Assembly: GCA_963763085.1 (NCBI GenBank)
Contig: CAVXNB010000004.1
Span: forward strand, 682,001 to 746,000
Source of the DNA: CAVXNB01 sp963763085
GTDB taxonomy: Bacteria > Actinomycetota > Acidimicrobiia > Acidimicrobiales > Bog-793
DNA length: 64,000 bases
Reading direction: 5' to 3'
Part shown: positions 44,987 through 53,705 of the stretch, one piece after another
How positions within the stretch are numbered: position 1 is the first letter of the stretch
Layout: each line of letters opens with the position of its first letter
The notes under the pieces: model-generated
Seen by the model: the letters and a program-made list of their open reading frames with translations, nothing else
The model's database searches: none
Told to the model about the DNA's origin: nothing
Position numbers and translations under genes: made by a program

Positions 44987-46543
44987 ATGATGACCGCCAG
45001 CGCCGCCACCGCCGGCCGATCGAAGAACCTGGTCCTGGCGGCGATGATCTTCGCCGTCTCGATGACGTTCATCGACCAGACCATCGTGTCCATCGCCGTG
45101 CCGCAGATCCAGAGAGAGCTCGGCCTGACCAGCACCGGGGTGCAGTGGGTGGTCAACGCCTACCTGTTGTCCCTGGCGGCGCTGTTCGCCTTTGGGGGCC
45201 GCCTGGCAGACACCGTCGGCCACCGGAAGATGGTTGTGATCGGCGTCATCGTCTTCGCGGGAGCATCGGCGATGTGCGGGCTCACCCCGAAGGGGAGCGC
45301 CGCCGAGGCGTGGATCGTCACGTTCCGAGTCGTCCAGGGTGCTGGCGGGGCCATCATGTTCCCGGCGGCGCTGGCGATCGTGGTGCAGACGTTCCCGCTG
45401 CGGGAGAGGGGAAAGGCACTGGCAGCGTTCTTCGGTATCGCCGGCGGTCTCACCGCCGTAGGTCCGATCCTGGGCGGCTATCTGACGGAGTGGACCTGGC
45501 GAGCCATCTTCTGGGTGAACATACCGGTGGCGATCATCGCCCTGGTGCTGATCGCGATCTCGAAACCTGTCACGGACTACCGTCCGGCCCGCATGGACTA
45601 TCGGGGTCTCGTGCTGATCGCGTCCGGCGTCGGGCTGAGCGTGTTCGGGTTCCAGCAGTCCGCGATCTGGAGCTGGGGCAACCCGGCAACATGGCTGTGC
45701 ATCGCCGGAGGAGTCGTGCTGCTGGCGGTGTTCGGGTTCGTGGAGCTGCGGACTCCGGTTCCTCTCATGCAGGTGAGGATCTTTCGGATCCGTGCGTTCT
45801 TCGTGGAAAACCTCGTGCTCGGAATCGCGATGCTCACCTTCATCCCCATCTTCTTCTTCGCGAGCGAGTACGCGCAGATCGCGTTGGGCAAGACGGCCCA
45901 ACAGGCGGGTCTCTACCTCCTGTTCTTCTTCATCGGCTTCGTGGTCACGGCGCAGATCGGCGGGCGCATGCTCGATGCCGGCGGAGCAAAGCGTCCTGTC
46001 GTGATCGGTTGCACGCTCGCCGCCGTGGGGTTCTTCCTATGGGCCGGCCAGATCACGAAGCTCGACTTCGCCTCGCAGCAGTGGTTCATCATCCTCGCCG
46101 GCGCCGGCACGGGGTTCATGCTCGGTCCGGCCAGCACCGATGCCGTCAACCGGGCCTCCAGGCTCTCCTACGGCGAAGCGACCGGTATCACGCAGACCGT
46201 CCGGAACTACGCAGCCAGTCTCGGCATTGCGATCCTCGGCACCATCCTGGTGTCGGAGATGCGTTCGCGGGTTCTCACGTCCCTGCTGGCCGTCGGCGTG
46301 CCGAGCGCACAGGCGCACGCCGAAGCATCGGCCATCTCGGAGTCCCAAGGCGGGGGCAGGAGCGCCAGTACCATTCCCCACTTCATCCGGCTCGACTTTG
46401 CGTACGCCACGCGCACGGTTATCTACGTCATGGCGGGGATCATGGCCGCGGCGGCTGTCGTGGCGATCGTCGGGCTCAAGCGGGGCCGGCAGGAGGAGCC
46501 GAGCGAGGGCAAGGCGAACCCGGTGGCGGAAGCGTCAGCCTGA
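44987..46543 (+). CDS. DHA2-type MFS exporter (EmrB/QacA family)
   Basis: About 518 residues with 14 hydrophobic helices. Helix 1 carries FIDQTIVSIAVPQIQREL (the DHA2 'D-x-T-I-V-N-VALP' motif), loop 2-3 GGRLADTVGHRKMVVIG, and motif C is GLTAVGPILGGYL, all typical proton-driven multidrug exporters. Two adjacent ATGs (44987, 44990) follow GAGAGG; the upstream in-frame extension to 44903 is unlikely. It lies upstream of the arsenic cluster but is convergent with the flavoprotein gene, so I do not assign it an arsenic role. Confidence 0.9.
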   Translation: MMTASAATAGRSKNLVLAAMIFAVSMTFIDQTIVSIAVPQIQRELGLTSTGVQWVVNAYLLSLAALFAFGGRLADTVGHRKMVVIGVIVFAGASAMCGLTPKGSAAEAWIVTFRVVQGAGGAIMFPAALAIVVQTFPLRERGKALAAFFGIAGGLTAVGPILGGYLTEWTWRAIFWVNIPVAIIALVLIAISKPVTDYRPARMDYRGLVLIASGVGLSVFGFQQSAIWSWGNPATWLCIAGGVVLLAVFGFVELRTPVPLMQVRIFRIRAFFVENLVLGIAMLTFIPIFFFASEYAQIALGKTAQQAGLYLLFFFIGFVVTAQIGGRMLDAGGAKRPVVIGCTLAAVGFFLWAGQITKLDFASQQWFIILAGAGTGFMLGPASTDAVNRASRLSYGEATGITQTVRNYAASLGIAILGTILVSEMRSRVLTSLLAVGVPSAQAHAEASAISESQGGGRSASTIPHFIRLDFAYATRTVIYVMAGIMAAAAVVAIVGLKRGRQEEPSEGKANPVAEASA

Positions 46544-46648
46544 GACGGTCCTCCCCCGCTTGGGGGCCCGCCGTTCGCCTCGCTGACACCCGGGATTGTC
46601 GTCGACTTCATGGCAGCGCTTCGGTCCGAGACGAGCGCCAGTCCGCTA

Positions 46649-48043
46649 TCAGCCAGCGTTCGCTCGCACCCACGCCTGTGCTCCGCTCTGCAATGCCTCC
46701 CAGGGACTGCCGAGAGGTGGGGTGTACGACAGGTCCAAATCGCTCATCGCCTCTATCGTCATCCCGTTGAAGATCGCGGACGCCGCGATGTCGATCCTCT
46801 TGGCAACCTCCGCATGACGATGACCGAAGAGCTGGACGCCCAGCAGCCTGCCGGTGTTCCTGTCGCCCGTGTAGCGCATCCGGATCCGGTGACTATCGGG
46901 GTAGTAGGCCTTGTGGTCGTCCGCCTCGAACCCGACAGTCAGCGGGTCGAAGCCGGCATTGCGCGCCTCGTGGTCCCGCAAGCCGCTACGCGAAGCGACC
47001 ATGTCGAAAATCTTCACTACCTGGGTGCCCAGGCTCCCAGCGAACTCGCGGTTGCCGCCGAGCGCATTTTCACCCGCCACCCGACCTTGCTTGTGGGCGG
47101 TCGTGCCGAGCGGAAGGAAGGTGGTACCGAGGAGCCGGTGATAGGTCTCCACACAATCTCCGGCAGCAAAGACGTCCGCAAGATTGGTCCGCATGTTTCG
47201 GTCGACAACGATGGCGCCCTTAATGCCAAGAGTGACCCCGGCGCCGGCCGCGAGATCGGTATCAGGACGAACGCCCACGACGACGAGAACGAGGTCCGCG
47301 AAGCGCTTCATGTCGCCGTCGGAGTTTGAGCGACCTTCGACCAGGATTCCTCCGGGTGAGCCAGCCGGGGCGCGGCTCATTCTTGTCACGGCGCTGTCGG
47401 TGAGAACCTCGACGCCGTGTTCGCGGAGCTCCGCGTGGACGAGTGACCCTAGCTCGGTGTCGACCGTCGGCAGGACCTCGGAGAGCTGCTCGAACTGGGT
47501 CACCGACAGGCCTCGGGCAACCAACGCCTCGGCCATTTCGAGCCCGATGTACCCTGCCCCGACGATGACCGCCGTCGAAGGCCGGGATTCCTCCAGCGTG
47601 CGCACGACTGCGAAGGTGTCACCCATGGAGTGAAGAAGATGAACACCATCAGCAACGCCGAGCGCGTCGGGTCCGATGAGTCCCTCAATCGGCGGCCGCA
47701 CTGACACAGCACCGGTGCCGATGACCAGAGAGTCGTAAGCAAGGAGTTGCTCGGTACCGTTCGAGCCGACAAGCAGCAGTTTGTGATCCTCGGCATCGAT
47801 GCGGCGAGCCACAGTGTCGAGATACAGGGTCATGCCGGTCGCTTCGAGGTCGGCGATGCTGCGGTGCGCAAGATTGCGCCAGTGCGTAACCTCACCCGAC
47901 ACGTAGTACGGGATGCCACAGATCGAGAAGTTGGGATACGCGTCGGCGACGACCACGGTCACCTCGGCCGTCGGATCGACCTCCCGGATGCGAAGGGCGG
48001 CACTGATCCCCGCGTCGCTTCCACCAATGGCGACAACATGCAT
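46649..48043 (-). CDS. FAD-dependent pyridine nucleotide-disulfide oxidoreductase (CoA-disulfide reductase/Nox type)
   Basis: A 464-residue flavoprotein. The FAD motif is VVAIGGSDAGISAALRI, the redox-active single Cys is in NFSICGIPYYVSG (the CoADR/NADH oxidase signature), the NADH Rossmann is AVIVGAGYIGLEMAEAL and the second FAD motif is DVFAAGDCVE. A C-terminal dimerisation domain is present. Enzymes of this class reduce low-molecular-weight disulfides or oxygen. It is last in the arsI-aquaporin-flavoprotein unit. Similar flavoproteins occur in actinobacterial arsenic clusters, where reducing power for arsenic thiol chemistry is plausible. Confidence 0.88.
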   Translation of the reverse strand: MHVVAIGGSDAGISAALRIREVDPTAEVTVVVADAYPNFSICGIPYYVSGEVTHWRNLAHRSIADLEATGMTLYLDTVARRIDAEDHKLLLVGSNGTEQLLAYDSLVIGTGAVSVRPPIEGLIGPDALGVADGVHLLHSMGDTFAVVRTLEESRPSTAVIVGAGYIGLEMAEALVARGLSVTQFEQLSEVLPTVDTELGSLVHAELREHGVEVLTDSAVTRMSRAPAGSPGGILVEGRSNSDGDMKRFADLVLVVVGVRPDTDLAAGAGVTLGIKGAIVVDRNMRTNLADVFAAGDCVETYHRLLGTTFLPLGTTAHKQGRVAGENALGGNREFAGSLGTQVVKIFDMVASRSGLRDHEARNAGFDPLTVGFEADDHKAYYPDSHRIRMRYTGDRNTGRLLGVQLFGHRHAEVAKRIDIAASAIFNGMTIEAMSDLDLSYTPPLGSPWEALQSGAQAWVRANAG

Positions 48044-48081
48044 TTGTCCTGCTCCTTGCTCAGGTGAAAGACGGACGGTGC

Positions 48082-48870
48082 CTACGCCTTCGGCGGCTGA
48101 TCTGTGATTGCCAGAGGCACGTTGTCTCGAGTGCCGATCATCGTCTCGGGATCGTTCGGGTCGCGGAGATGAGCGAAGATGATGTCGGCGGCTTCGGACT
48201 TAGTTACCCCGGGATACAGGAGTCGGATGAGTCCGAAGGCAACCAGACCGCCGACGAGCTGGGCGCTGATGAAGCTCGGAACAGACGATGGAGCGATCCC
48301 AGCAAAGGTGTTCGAGAACATCCGGCCGACTGTGATCGCCGGATTGGCGAAGCTCGTCGAGCTGGTGAAGAAGTAGGCGGCGCCGATATAGGCGCCGACC
48401 GCGGCTGGCGCTAGCCGGGACCGACCCGAGCGGGCCAACGCGAAGATGACCAGTAGCAGTCCCAATGTGGCGACAACTTCCGACAGCCAGTGCCCACCCG
48501 AGGCCCGATGCTTGGTGGAGACCGAGATCGCGGCCTTCGAGAACATCAGGTTGGCGATCACAGCCCCTCCGATACAACCCGCCACCTGGGCAGGCACGTA
48601 GGCCAAGGCGTCGCGCCAGCGCAGGCCCCCGAAGCCAGCGTCCACGAAGGACACCACCGGGTTGAAGTGACCGCCGGAGATCGGACCGAACATCAAGATG
48701 ATCGTGAACAGCCCCGCCGCTGTGGCAGCGGCGTTTTCGAAGAGCTGGAGACCAGTGTTGCCCGGGGAGAGTTGCTGGGCGGCGATTCCCGACCCGATCA
48801 CCACCGCGGCGAGGAATGCGCTTCCCAGGGTCTCGGCCACGAGCCGTCGCCAGAGCACGACATCGTTCAC
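48082..48870 (-). CDS. MIP/aquaporin-family channel (AqpS-like context)
   Basis: A 262-residue six-helix channel with half-helix motifs HFNPVVS (variant NPV) and FANPAIT (NPA). Other landmarks are ETLGSAFLAAVVIGSGI and GAYIGAAYFFTSSTSF. Aquaglyceroporins pass uncharged arsenite, and AqpS in Sinorhizobium arsenic operons lets it leave the cell. The GTG at 48870 starts right before helix 1. An in-frame extension to 49293 runs antisense-like through arsI and is not credible. The gene follows arsI with 28 bases between. Water, glycerol or arsenite transport cannot be separated by sequence. Confidence 0.88.
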   Translation of the reverse strand: MNDVVLWRRLVAETLGSAFLAAVVIGSGIAAQQLSPGNTGLQLFENAAATAAGLFTIILMFGPISGGHFNPVVSFVDAGFGGLRWRDALAYVPAQVAGCIGGAVIANLMFSKAAISVSTKHRASGGHWLSEVVATLGLLLVIFALARSGRSRLAPAAVGAYIGAAYFFTSSTSFANPAITVGRMFSNTFAGIAPSSVPSFISAQLVGGLVAFGLIRLLYPGVTKSEAADIIFAHLRDPNDPETMIGTRDNVPLAITDQPPKA

Positions 48871-48898
48871 GGGGACGTCCGTCCCACTCCGAAGATCT

Positions 48899-49336
48899 CT
48901 AGCAGCACGCGGCGTGGGTGCAGCAGTTGCCGTCGCCGGCGAGGCCGGTCTCCACCGGCGCATCGGCGAGGACGGTGTAGACCTCCCAAGGAGCTCCATC
49001 AGGGTCGGAAACCCATGCTTTGTCCTGGACCGCATAGCAGCAGGTGGTCGACTCCTCGACATCGGGATCCAGCCCCTCGCTCGAGAGCCTTCTCGTCGCG
49101 GCCCGGACCTGCTCAGGTGTCTCGACCTCGACGCCGAGATGATTGAGCGCTCCGGCCACGCCCTCGCCCCGAGCGTCCAGGTTCTCGATGAGCACGAGCT
49201 TGAGCGGCGGTTCGGCGATGGCAAAATTGGCGTAGCCAGGGAACCGCTTAGCCGGCTCGGCTGCGAATAGCTTTGAGTAGAACGCCACGGCACCGTCTAG
49301 GTCAGACACGTTGAGAGCGAGCTGGACTCGGGACAT
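48899..49336 (-). CDS. arsI: ArsI-type C-As lyase / CadI family dioxygenase
   Basis: ArsI is an Fe(II)-dependent VOC-fold dioxygenase that cleaves the carbon-arsenic bond of methylarsenite. The 145-residue product keeps the probable iron ligands Gln5 (RVQLALNV), His66 (LNHLGVEV) and Glu118 (PWEVYTV), and the arsenic-binding vicinal pair Cys99-Cys100 in STTCCYAVQDKAW. The tail ends CCTHAACC, with four more cysteines. It is divergent from arsR across a shared promoter. The ATG at 49336 begins MSRVQLALNV. CadI, a cadmium-induced relative, is the alternative. Confidence 0.88.
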   Translation of the reverse strand: MSRVQLALNVSDLDGAVAFYSKLFAAEPAKRFPGYANFAIAEPPLKLVLIENLDARGEGVAGALNHLGVEVETPEQVRAATRRLSSEGLDPDVEESTTCCYAVQDKAWVSDPDGAPWEVYTVLADAPVETGLAGDGNCCTHAACC

Positions 49337-49362
49337 CACTTACCTCCGCTAGTATCGACAGC

Positions 49363-49388
49363 CATCGATGCGTTTATAATGATCGATG
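49363..49388. promoter_or_regulatory. Divergent arsR/arsI promoter with dyad operator
   Basis: Inverted arms CATCGAT (49363-49369) and ATCGATG (49382-49388) flank a perfect -10, TATAAT (49375-49380), for arsR. ArsR-family repressors bind such imperfect 7+7 dyads, so binding here would silence both directions. Confidence 0.7.
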
Positions 49389-49420
49389 TATTCAGAGATG
49401 TCAATGGGAGAGGGTGACGC

Positions 49421-49768
49421 ATGGCCAAGCGAGCTGCCGTGATCGAAACCGCGGACAACGAGTGCTGCCCTTCGGTCTTCACTGCTCCACTCGACGATGC
49501 GAGTGCAGTCGAACTGGCGAAGGGTTTCGCCGCCCTGTCTGACCCGGCCCGCCTCCGAGTGATCTCGATCCTTGCCGCGGCGGAAAGGGGCGAGGTATGT
49601 GTCTGCGACTTCGTCGAGCCCCTCGGCAAGAGTCAACCGACCGTGAGTCACCACCTGAAGGTTCTCGGAGACGCCGGCCTGGTGGTCGGCGATCGGCGAG
49701 GCAAGTGGGTTTGGTACTCCCTCGTGCCAGGTCGCCTCGCAGCCCTGCGATCGGCCCTGCAGCTCTGA
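49421..49768 (+). CDS. arsR: ArsR/SmtB-family arsenic-responsive repressor
   Basis: A 115-residue winged-helix repressor: FAALSDPARLRVISILAAAE, then the recognition region GKSQPTVSHHLKVLGDAGLV and wing GDRRGKWVWYSL. Cysteines lie at 15-16 near the N-terminus, as in the arsenite site of Corynebacterium CgArsR (Cys15-Cys16-Cys55), and at 60 and 62 (EVCVCDF) as in plasmid ArsR. Together they could form a three-coordinate As(III) site. GGGAGAGG lies before the ATG. It is upstream of arsM with 33 bases between. Confidence 0.92.
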   Translation: MAKRAAVIETADNECCPSVFTAPLDDASAVELAKGFAALSDPARLRVISILAAAERGEVCVCDFVEPLGKSQPTVSHHLKVLGDAGLVVGDRRGKWVWYSLVPGRLAALRSALQL

Positions 49769-49801
49769 TGAAGATCCTGAGATTCAAAGGAGGCTGTGAA
49801 A

Positions 49802-50579
49802 ATGACGGGTAACACCGAGCTTCGCGCAGAGGTGCGAAGCCGTTACGCCGAGGCGGCAAACACGGTGGCCACGGGCGCCGGCGCGGCATCGGATTGCTGT
49901 CACCCCGGCACGACCTGCGAGGAGGAAGGCCACACGACCGGACCGGAGTTCTACGGGCATCTCAACGAGGAAGGGCTCCCCGAGGCTGCGGTCCTGGCGA
50001 GCCTCGGTTGCGGCAACCCAACGGCTGTCGCAGACCTTCATGCTGGTGAGACCGTGCTCGACCTTGGATCGGGAGGAGGTATCGACGTTCTGCTATCGAG
50101 CGCGCCGCGTCGGTCCAACCGGCAAGGTCTACGGGCTAGATATGACTGAGGAGATGCTCGCGTTGGCGATCAGAAACCGCGACGAAGCCGGAGCGACGAA
50201 CGTCGAGTTCTTGAAGGGCTACATCGAGGACATCCCGCTCCCGGCTAACACCGTCGACGTCGTGATCTCGAACTGCGTTGTCAACCTCTCGACGGACAAG
50301 CCTCGGGTGTTCGCCGAGATGCATCGAGTGCTCCGACCGGGCGGCCGCGTGGGCATCAGCGATGTTGTCGCCGATGCCGAGCTCACCCCCGCAGAGCTGG
50401 CCGATCGCGCCACCCGAGTTGGCTGCATCTCAGGTGCGCTGACGTTCCAGGAGTACAAGGACGGACTTCGTGCAGCTGGGTTCGGCGACGTCAGCATCAC
50501 GTCGACATCCGAATACCTGCCTGGGATCCACTCGGCGATCGTCAAGGCGTCAAAGGCTCTGAAAGCGAATGCTCATTAA
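49802..50579 (+). CDS. arsM: Arsenite methyltransferase ArsM, apparent one-base frameshift
   Basis: ArsM methylates As(III) with SAM. The N-terminal frame has CCHPGTTC and GCGNP cysteines and the SAM motif VLDLGSGGGIDVLLS; it leaves homology near 50100. The adjacent frame continues RRVGPTGKVYGLDMTEEMLALAIRN, SNCVVNLSTDKPRVFAEMHRVLRPGGRVGISD and VGCISGAL, holding the conserved Cys residues of the arsenic site. One extra A in TCGAGCGCGCC explains the shift. ATG 49802 has AAGGAGG eight bases upstream; GTG 49796 is too close. Repaired length is about 258 residues, normal for bacterial ArsM. Confidence 0.88.
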
Positions 50580-50649
50580 ATTCAGCCAGCCTCGGTGAGG
50601 TCGCCCTCCTTTGGTAGTCTCCTGCACCGGCGGGGATCGGGGGTCTCAG

Positions 50650-52983
50650 ATGTCGCCTCTAGGGAAATTAGGCGCCGTGCTCGCCGCGGTCGGCATTGGC
50701 GTGCCGGCTCTGCTCGGAGCCTCGCTCGCGACAGCGGGCCCGTCGGGCGCGTCGGGCCTCTTCCGTTGCGAAACCTGCTCGCCGACGAGCTGTTCCCCTA
50801 ACGCGCGGTACAGCCCGCGGCGAGCGCTGGAGCCGCCTGCGGGCGCGAAGGCCGTCGCGACGCCCTCCGACACCGGCGTTCCCGGATCTGACACAGCGGT
50901 CATCTACAGCAACTTCCCGACCCAGGACAAGGCGAATATTTCCATCTGGAAGAAGGTCCTCGTAGGCGAGAACTACAAGGTCACCGAAGACCTCTCAGCC
51001 ACGACAGGGCAGGGCACCGCAACACTTGCCAACTTCGTCGCGGCCGCAAAGGCCGGAGTGTTCATAATCTCGACCCATGGAGCCGACCTGCGACAGAACG
51101 GCTTCGACGGCCTGCTGGTCAGCGAGTTCCCCACCCAGGCCGCCCTCGATGCTGCCTGGAACGCGGACGAGAAGCACCCCACCTACAGGAACGGTGTGCT
51201 CAAGAAGCTCAACTTCGTTGACAACCACCGCAAGGTGAAGGTCTACAGCCTCTGGATCACGAAAAAGGGAGTCCAGAAGCTCTTCGCCGGCAGCTCCGCC
51301 CGCCCGGCAGACCAGCTTGTCTTCGATGGAGCCTGCTGGTCCGATCACCTTGCGGCCGCCTTCGGTGCGACGGCCTATTTCGGATATACGCAGCCGGCCA
51401 GCGACGCCGAGGTGTACGGGGACCTTGGCCTGCTCCTCGGCCGTCTCGACGGCACGAAGGACAACGGCCTCCACCGGGACACCACCGGTGCCTGGGACGC
51501 CGGTGGATTCACCAACACCCGGAACAACCAGCTCAGCTACCACGCTCAGCCTGCCACCAAGAGCGTGGCGCTCTCACCCGGGGTGAGCGACATCAAGTAT
51601 CCGGACGGCCAGGACGTCGCGCTTCCAGGTGACGCCGGACCTTTCATGGTCGAGTTCAACGCCGCCATGGACAAAGGCGTGCGGCCCTCCTCGTTCCTGG
51701 CCGTGAAGGGGGCGACGCTGACCTCCATCACCTGGTCGTCCTCTGCGGAGCTGACTCTCTACCTGAAGAGGCCTGGCTGCACGGACGTATGCCCCGTGAC
51801 CTTGACGATCGATGCCAAGAAGGCGGTCTCGGCCGGGATATTCCACAACTGGCTCGACGGCAACCTCAAACCCGCCGGCGGGCAGCCAGGCGTGTACCCG
51901 AACGGCGACAACGAGGAGATCCCCTTTAGCTTCGCGAGCTGGCACCTGCAGGTCGCGCCGGACCCGAGTCCTAACTGCTCGGGATTGTTCTCGGTCGCGG
52001 CCGCTTCCCCGACCGATGTCTGGGCGGTCGGGGCTCAGGGACTCGGCACCTGTGTCCCCTGGGGAACCTTGACCGAGCACTGGAACGGGAGGGTCTGGAC
52101 GACAGTGCCGAGCGCATCACCGGCTGGTACCAACGATCACCTGTTCGGCGTCACGGTTGCCGGCCCGAAGGATTATTGGGCGGTCGGCTTCACTCAGACG
52201 AGCGGTGGCGCCGGCCAAGCGCTGATAGAGCACTCGACCGGCTCATCGTGGACCACTGCGAAGCTGTACTCGCTCGGCTTCTACGCCGAGCTCTGGGCGG
52301 CGTCGGCCTCGGGCCCGAAGGACGTCTGGGCGGTGGGCTACGGCGAAACACGGCAATTCGCTCCCAACGTTCCGATAGTCATGCACTACAACGGGTCCGG
52401 CTGGACCGAGACCAGCCCGGTGAGCGGAAACGACGGCGGGTCCACAGAGCTGCTCGGTGTCGATGCGGTCAGCGGCAAGAATATCTGGGCGGTCGGTTTA
52501 ACCGTCAACGCCGCGAACACGAAGATAAGAGCGATCATGCTGCACAGCACAGGTGGAGCCTTTTCCGAGGCGGCTCTCGGGGGCATAACGTCTAGCTCCA
52601 GCTATGGTGAGCTCGACTCGATATCTGCGGTATCGCCCACCGACATCTGGGCGGTCGGCTACGCCAGGAATGGCCCCGTCCCTCTCATCGAGCACTACGA
52701 CGGGACGAAGTGGATCTCGGTGCCGAGCGGCTTGCCGACGGGGGTCGAGCTCCTTGCGGTCACGGCGGTAAACGCCAACAGCGCCTGGGCGACCGGACTG
52801 TCCTTCACGGGTTCGAGTGGTCAGGTGATCATCCACTGGGACGGTAAGAAGTGGTCCCGCGTCGTGGCGCCCAACACCAAGTATTCAGTGGCGTTCGGTT
52901 TGGCAAGCCTGCACACGGGCTACGCAGTCGGCGTTGGCTCAGTGCTCTCTTCGTCCCCCTTCATCGAGGCATTCACGCCTTAG
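50650..52983 (+). CDS. Secreted protein with caspase-like domain, Ig-like domain and WAVG repeats
   Basis: A 777-residue exported protein. The signal peptide is LGAVLAAVGIGVPALLGASLATA. Residues about 80-260 look like a clan CD (caspase/gingipain/CHAT) fold, with VFIISTHGAD giving a candidate His143 and LVFDGACWS a candidate Cys229. Next is a Big_5-like domain (FMVEFNAAMDKGV...AELTLYL), then repeats with DVWAVGAQ, DYWAVGFT, DVWAVGYG, NIWAVGLT, DIWAVGYA, each followed by an EHWNG-type strand, probably a propeller. It is related by its repeats to 25413-27495. Substrate and role are unknown; the protease call is an inference from the two motifs. Confidence 0.68.
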   Translation: MSPLGKLGAVLAAVGIGVPALLGASLATAGPSGASGLFRCETCSPTSCSPNARYSPRRALEPPAGAKAVATPSDTGVPGSDTAVIYSNFPTQDKANISIWKKVLVGENYKVTEDLSATTGQGTATLANFVAAAKAGVFIISTHGADLRQNGFDGLLVSEFPTQAALDAAWNADEKHPTYRNGVLKKLNFVDNHRKVKVYSLWITKKGVQKLFAGSSARPADQLVFDGACWSDHLAAAFGATAYFGYTQPASDAEVYGDLGLLLGRLDGTKDNGLHRDTTGAWDAGGFTNTRNNQLSYHAQPATKSVALSPGVSDIKYPDGQDVALPGDAGPFMVEFNAAMDKGVRPSSFLAVKGATLTSITWSSSAELTLYLKRPGCTDVCPVTLTIDAKKAVSAGIFHNWLDGNLKPAGGQPGVYPNGDNEEIPFSFASWHLQVAPDPSPNCSGLFSVAAASPTDVWAVGAQGLGTCVPWGTLTEHWNGRVWTTVPSASPAGTNDHLFGVTVAGPKDYWAVGFTQTSGGAGQALIEHSTGSSWTTAKLYSLGFYAELWAASASGPKDVWAVGYGETRQFAPNVPIVMHYNGSGWTETSPVSGNDGGSTELLGVDAVSGKNIWAVGLTVNAANTKIRAIMLHSTGGAFSEAALGGITSSSSYGELDSISAVSPTDIWAVGYARNGPVPLIEHYDGTKWISVPSGLPTGVELLAVTAVNANSAWATGLSFTGSSGQVIIHWDGKKWSRVVAPNTKYSVAFGLASLHTGYAVGVGSVLSSSPFIEAFTP

Positions 52984-53194
52984 ATCACCAAGTAGGAGAA
53001 TGGACAGTTACCAGCGCGAGATTGCGGAGAACAAAGCGAAAGCGCGATCTGCGTCCCTCCCGCGCCCAGATCTCTCAGATCCTCCCCGGCAGGCCCCCGT
53101 CGCAGTCGCAGCACAGCCTTTCGGCGGTCGAGCAGTGGGTTGGGCTCAACAGTCGTCACCTTACCTGGCCAAGCTCGCTGGAGTAGAAGCCAAG

Positions 53195-53267
53195 CTCCGG
53201 GGGAGAGACTCGAACTCTCAACCACACGATTAACAGTCGCGTGCTCTGCCGATTGAGCTACCCCGGA
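53195..53267 (-). tRNA. tRNA-Asn (GUU)
   Basis: The minus strand reads TCCGGGGTAGCTCAATCGG, the anticodon loop CTGTTAA (anticodon GUU), a T-arm GAGAGTTCGAGTCTCTC and acceptor CCCCGGA with discriminator G. CCA is not encoded. All arms pair well. Confidence 0.95.
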
Positions 53268-53379
53268 ATTCAGACGCGAAGCCTATCCGGGCTGATGCTC
53301 CTCGCTCGACGCGGGCAAACAGCCCTGTCAGGCCAGGTCGCGCTGGCGGAGCCGGGTCGTCCCGAAGTAAGAAGGGTGG

Positions 53380-53697
53380 ATGCGGTTCAAGACCGGGTTC
53401 CTGGTGGGGTGTGCTGCCGGCATCTATTTGACCCAGAAGGCCCGCCACCTCCGCGCCCCGCTGGCCGGACGCACGTGGGTGGCGGTACCCGCCTCGGGCT
53501 CGCGGCCCCCGGGCGGCAGCGGCTCACTTGCCGCCGACCTGACGGCCGAAAAGGTACGAGCGTTGGGGGACCTGGCCCGGGAGAGAGCCAGCGATCTCCT
53601 GCGGGGGCCAATGGGTGACCTCGCCCGGGAGCGAGCCATCGCCCTGTTCGAAGGCGCTATCGCCTCCCAGCGTGTGGAGGCGGGCCGCCGGGGCTGA
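53380..53697 (+). CDS. Small hypothetical membrane-anchored protein
   Basis: A 105-residue protein beginning RFKTGFLVGCAAGIYLTQKARH, a short hydrophobic anchor, followed by an Ala/Glu/Arg helix (EKVRALGDLARERASDLL...DLARERAIALF). It resembles YtxH-type small proteins of actinobacteria only in outline. It is convergent with sigA. Confidence 0.55.
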   Translation: MRFKTGFLVGCAAGIYLTQKARHLRAPLAGRTWVAVPASGSRPPGGSGSLAADLTAEKVRALGDLARERASDLLRGPMGDLARERAIALFEGAIASQRVEAGRRG

Positions 53698-53705
53698 GGC
53701 TTGCC

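Noticed and set aside
44987..46543. DHA2 exporter as arsenic efflux pump
   Set aside because: It is convergent with the cluster and has the general multidrug motifs; no arsenic-specific feature.
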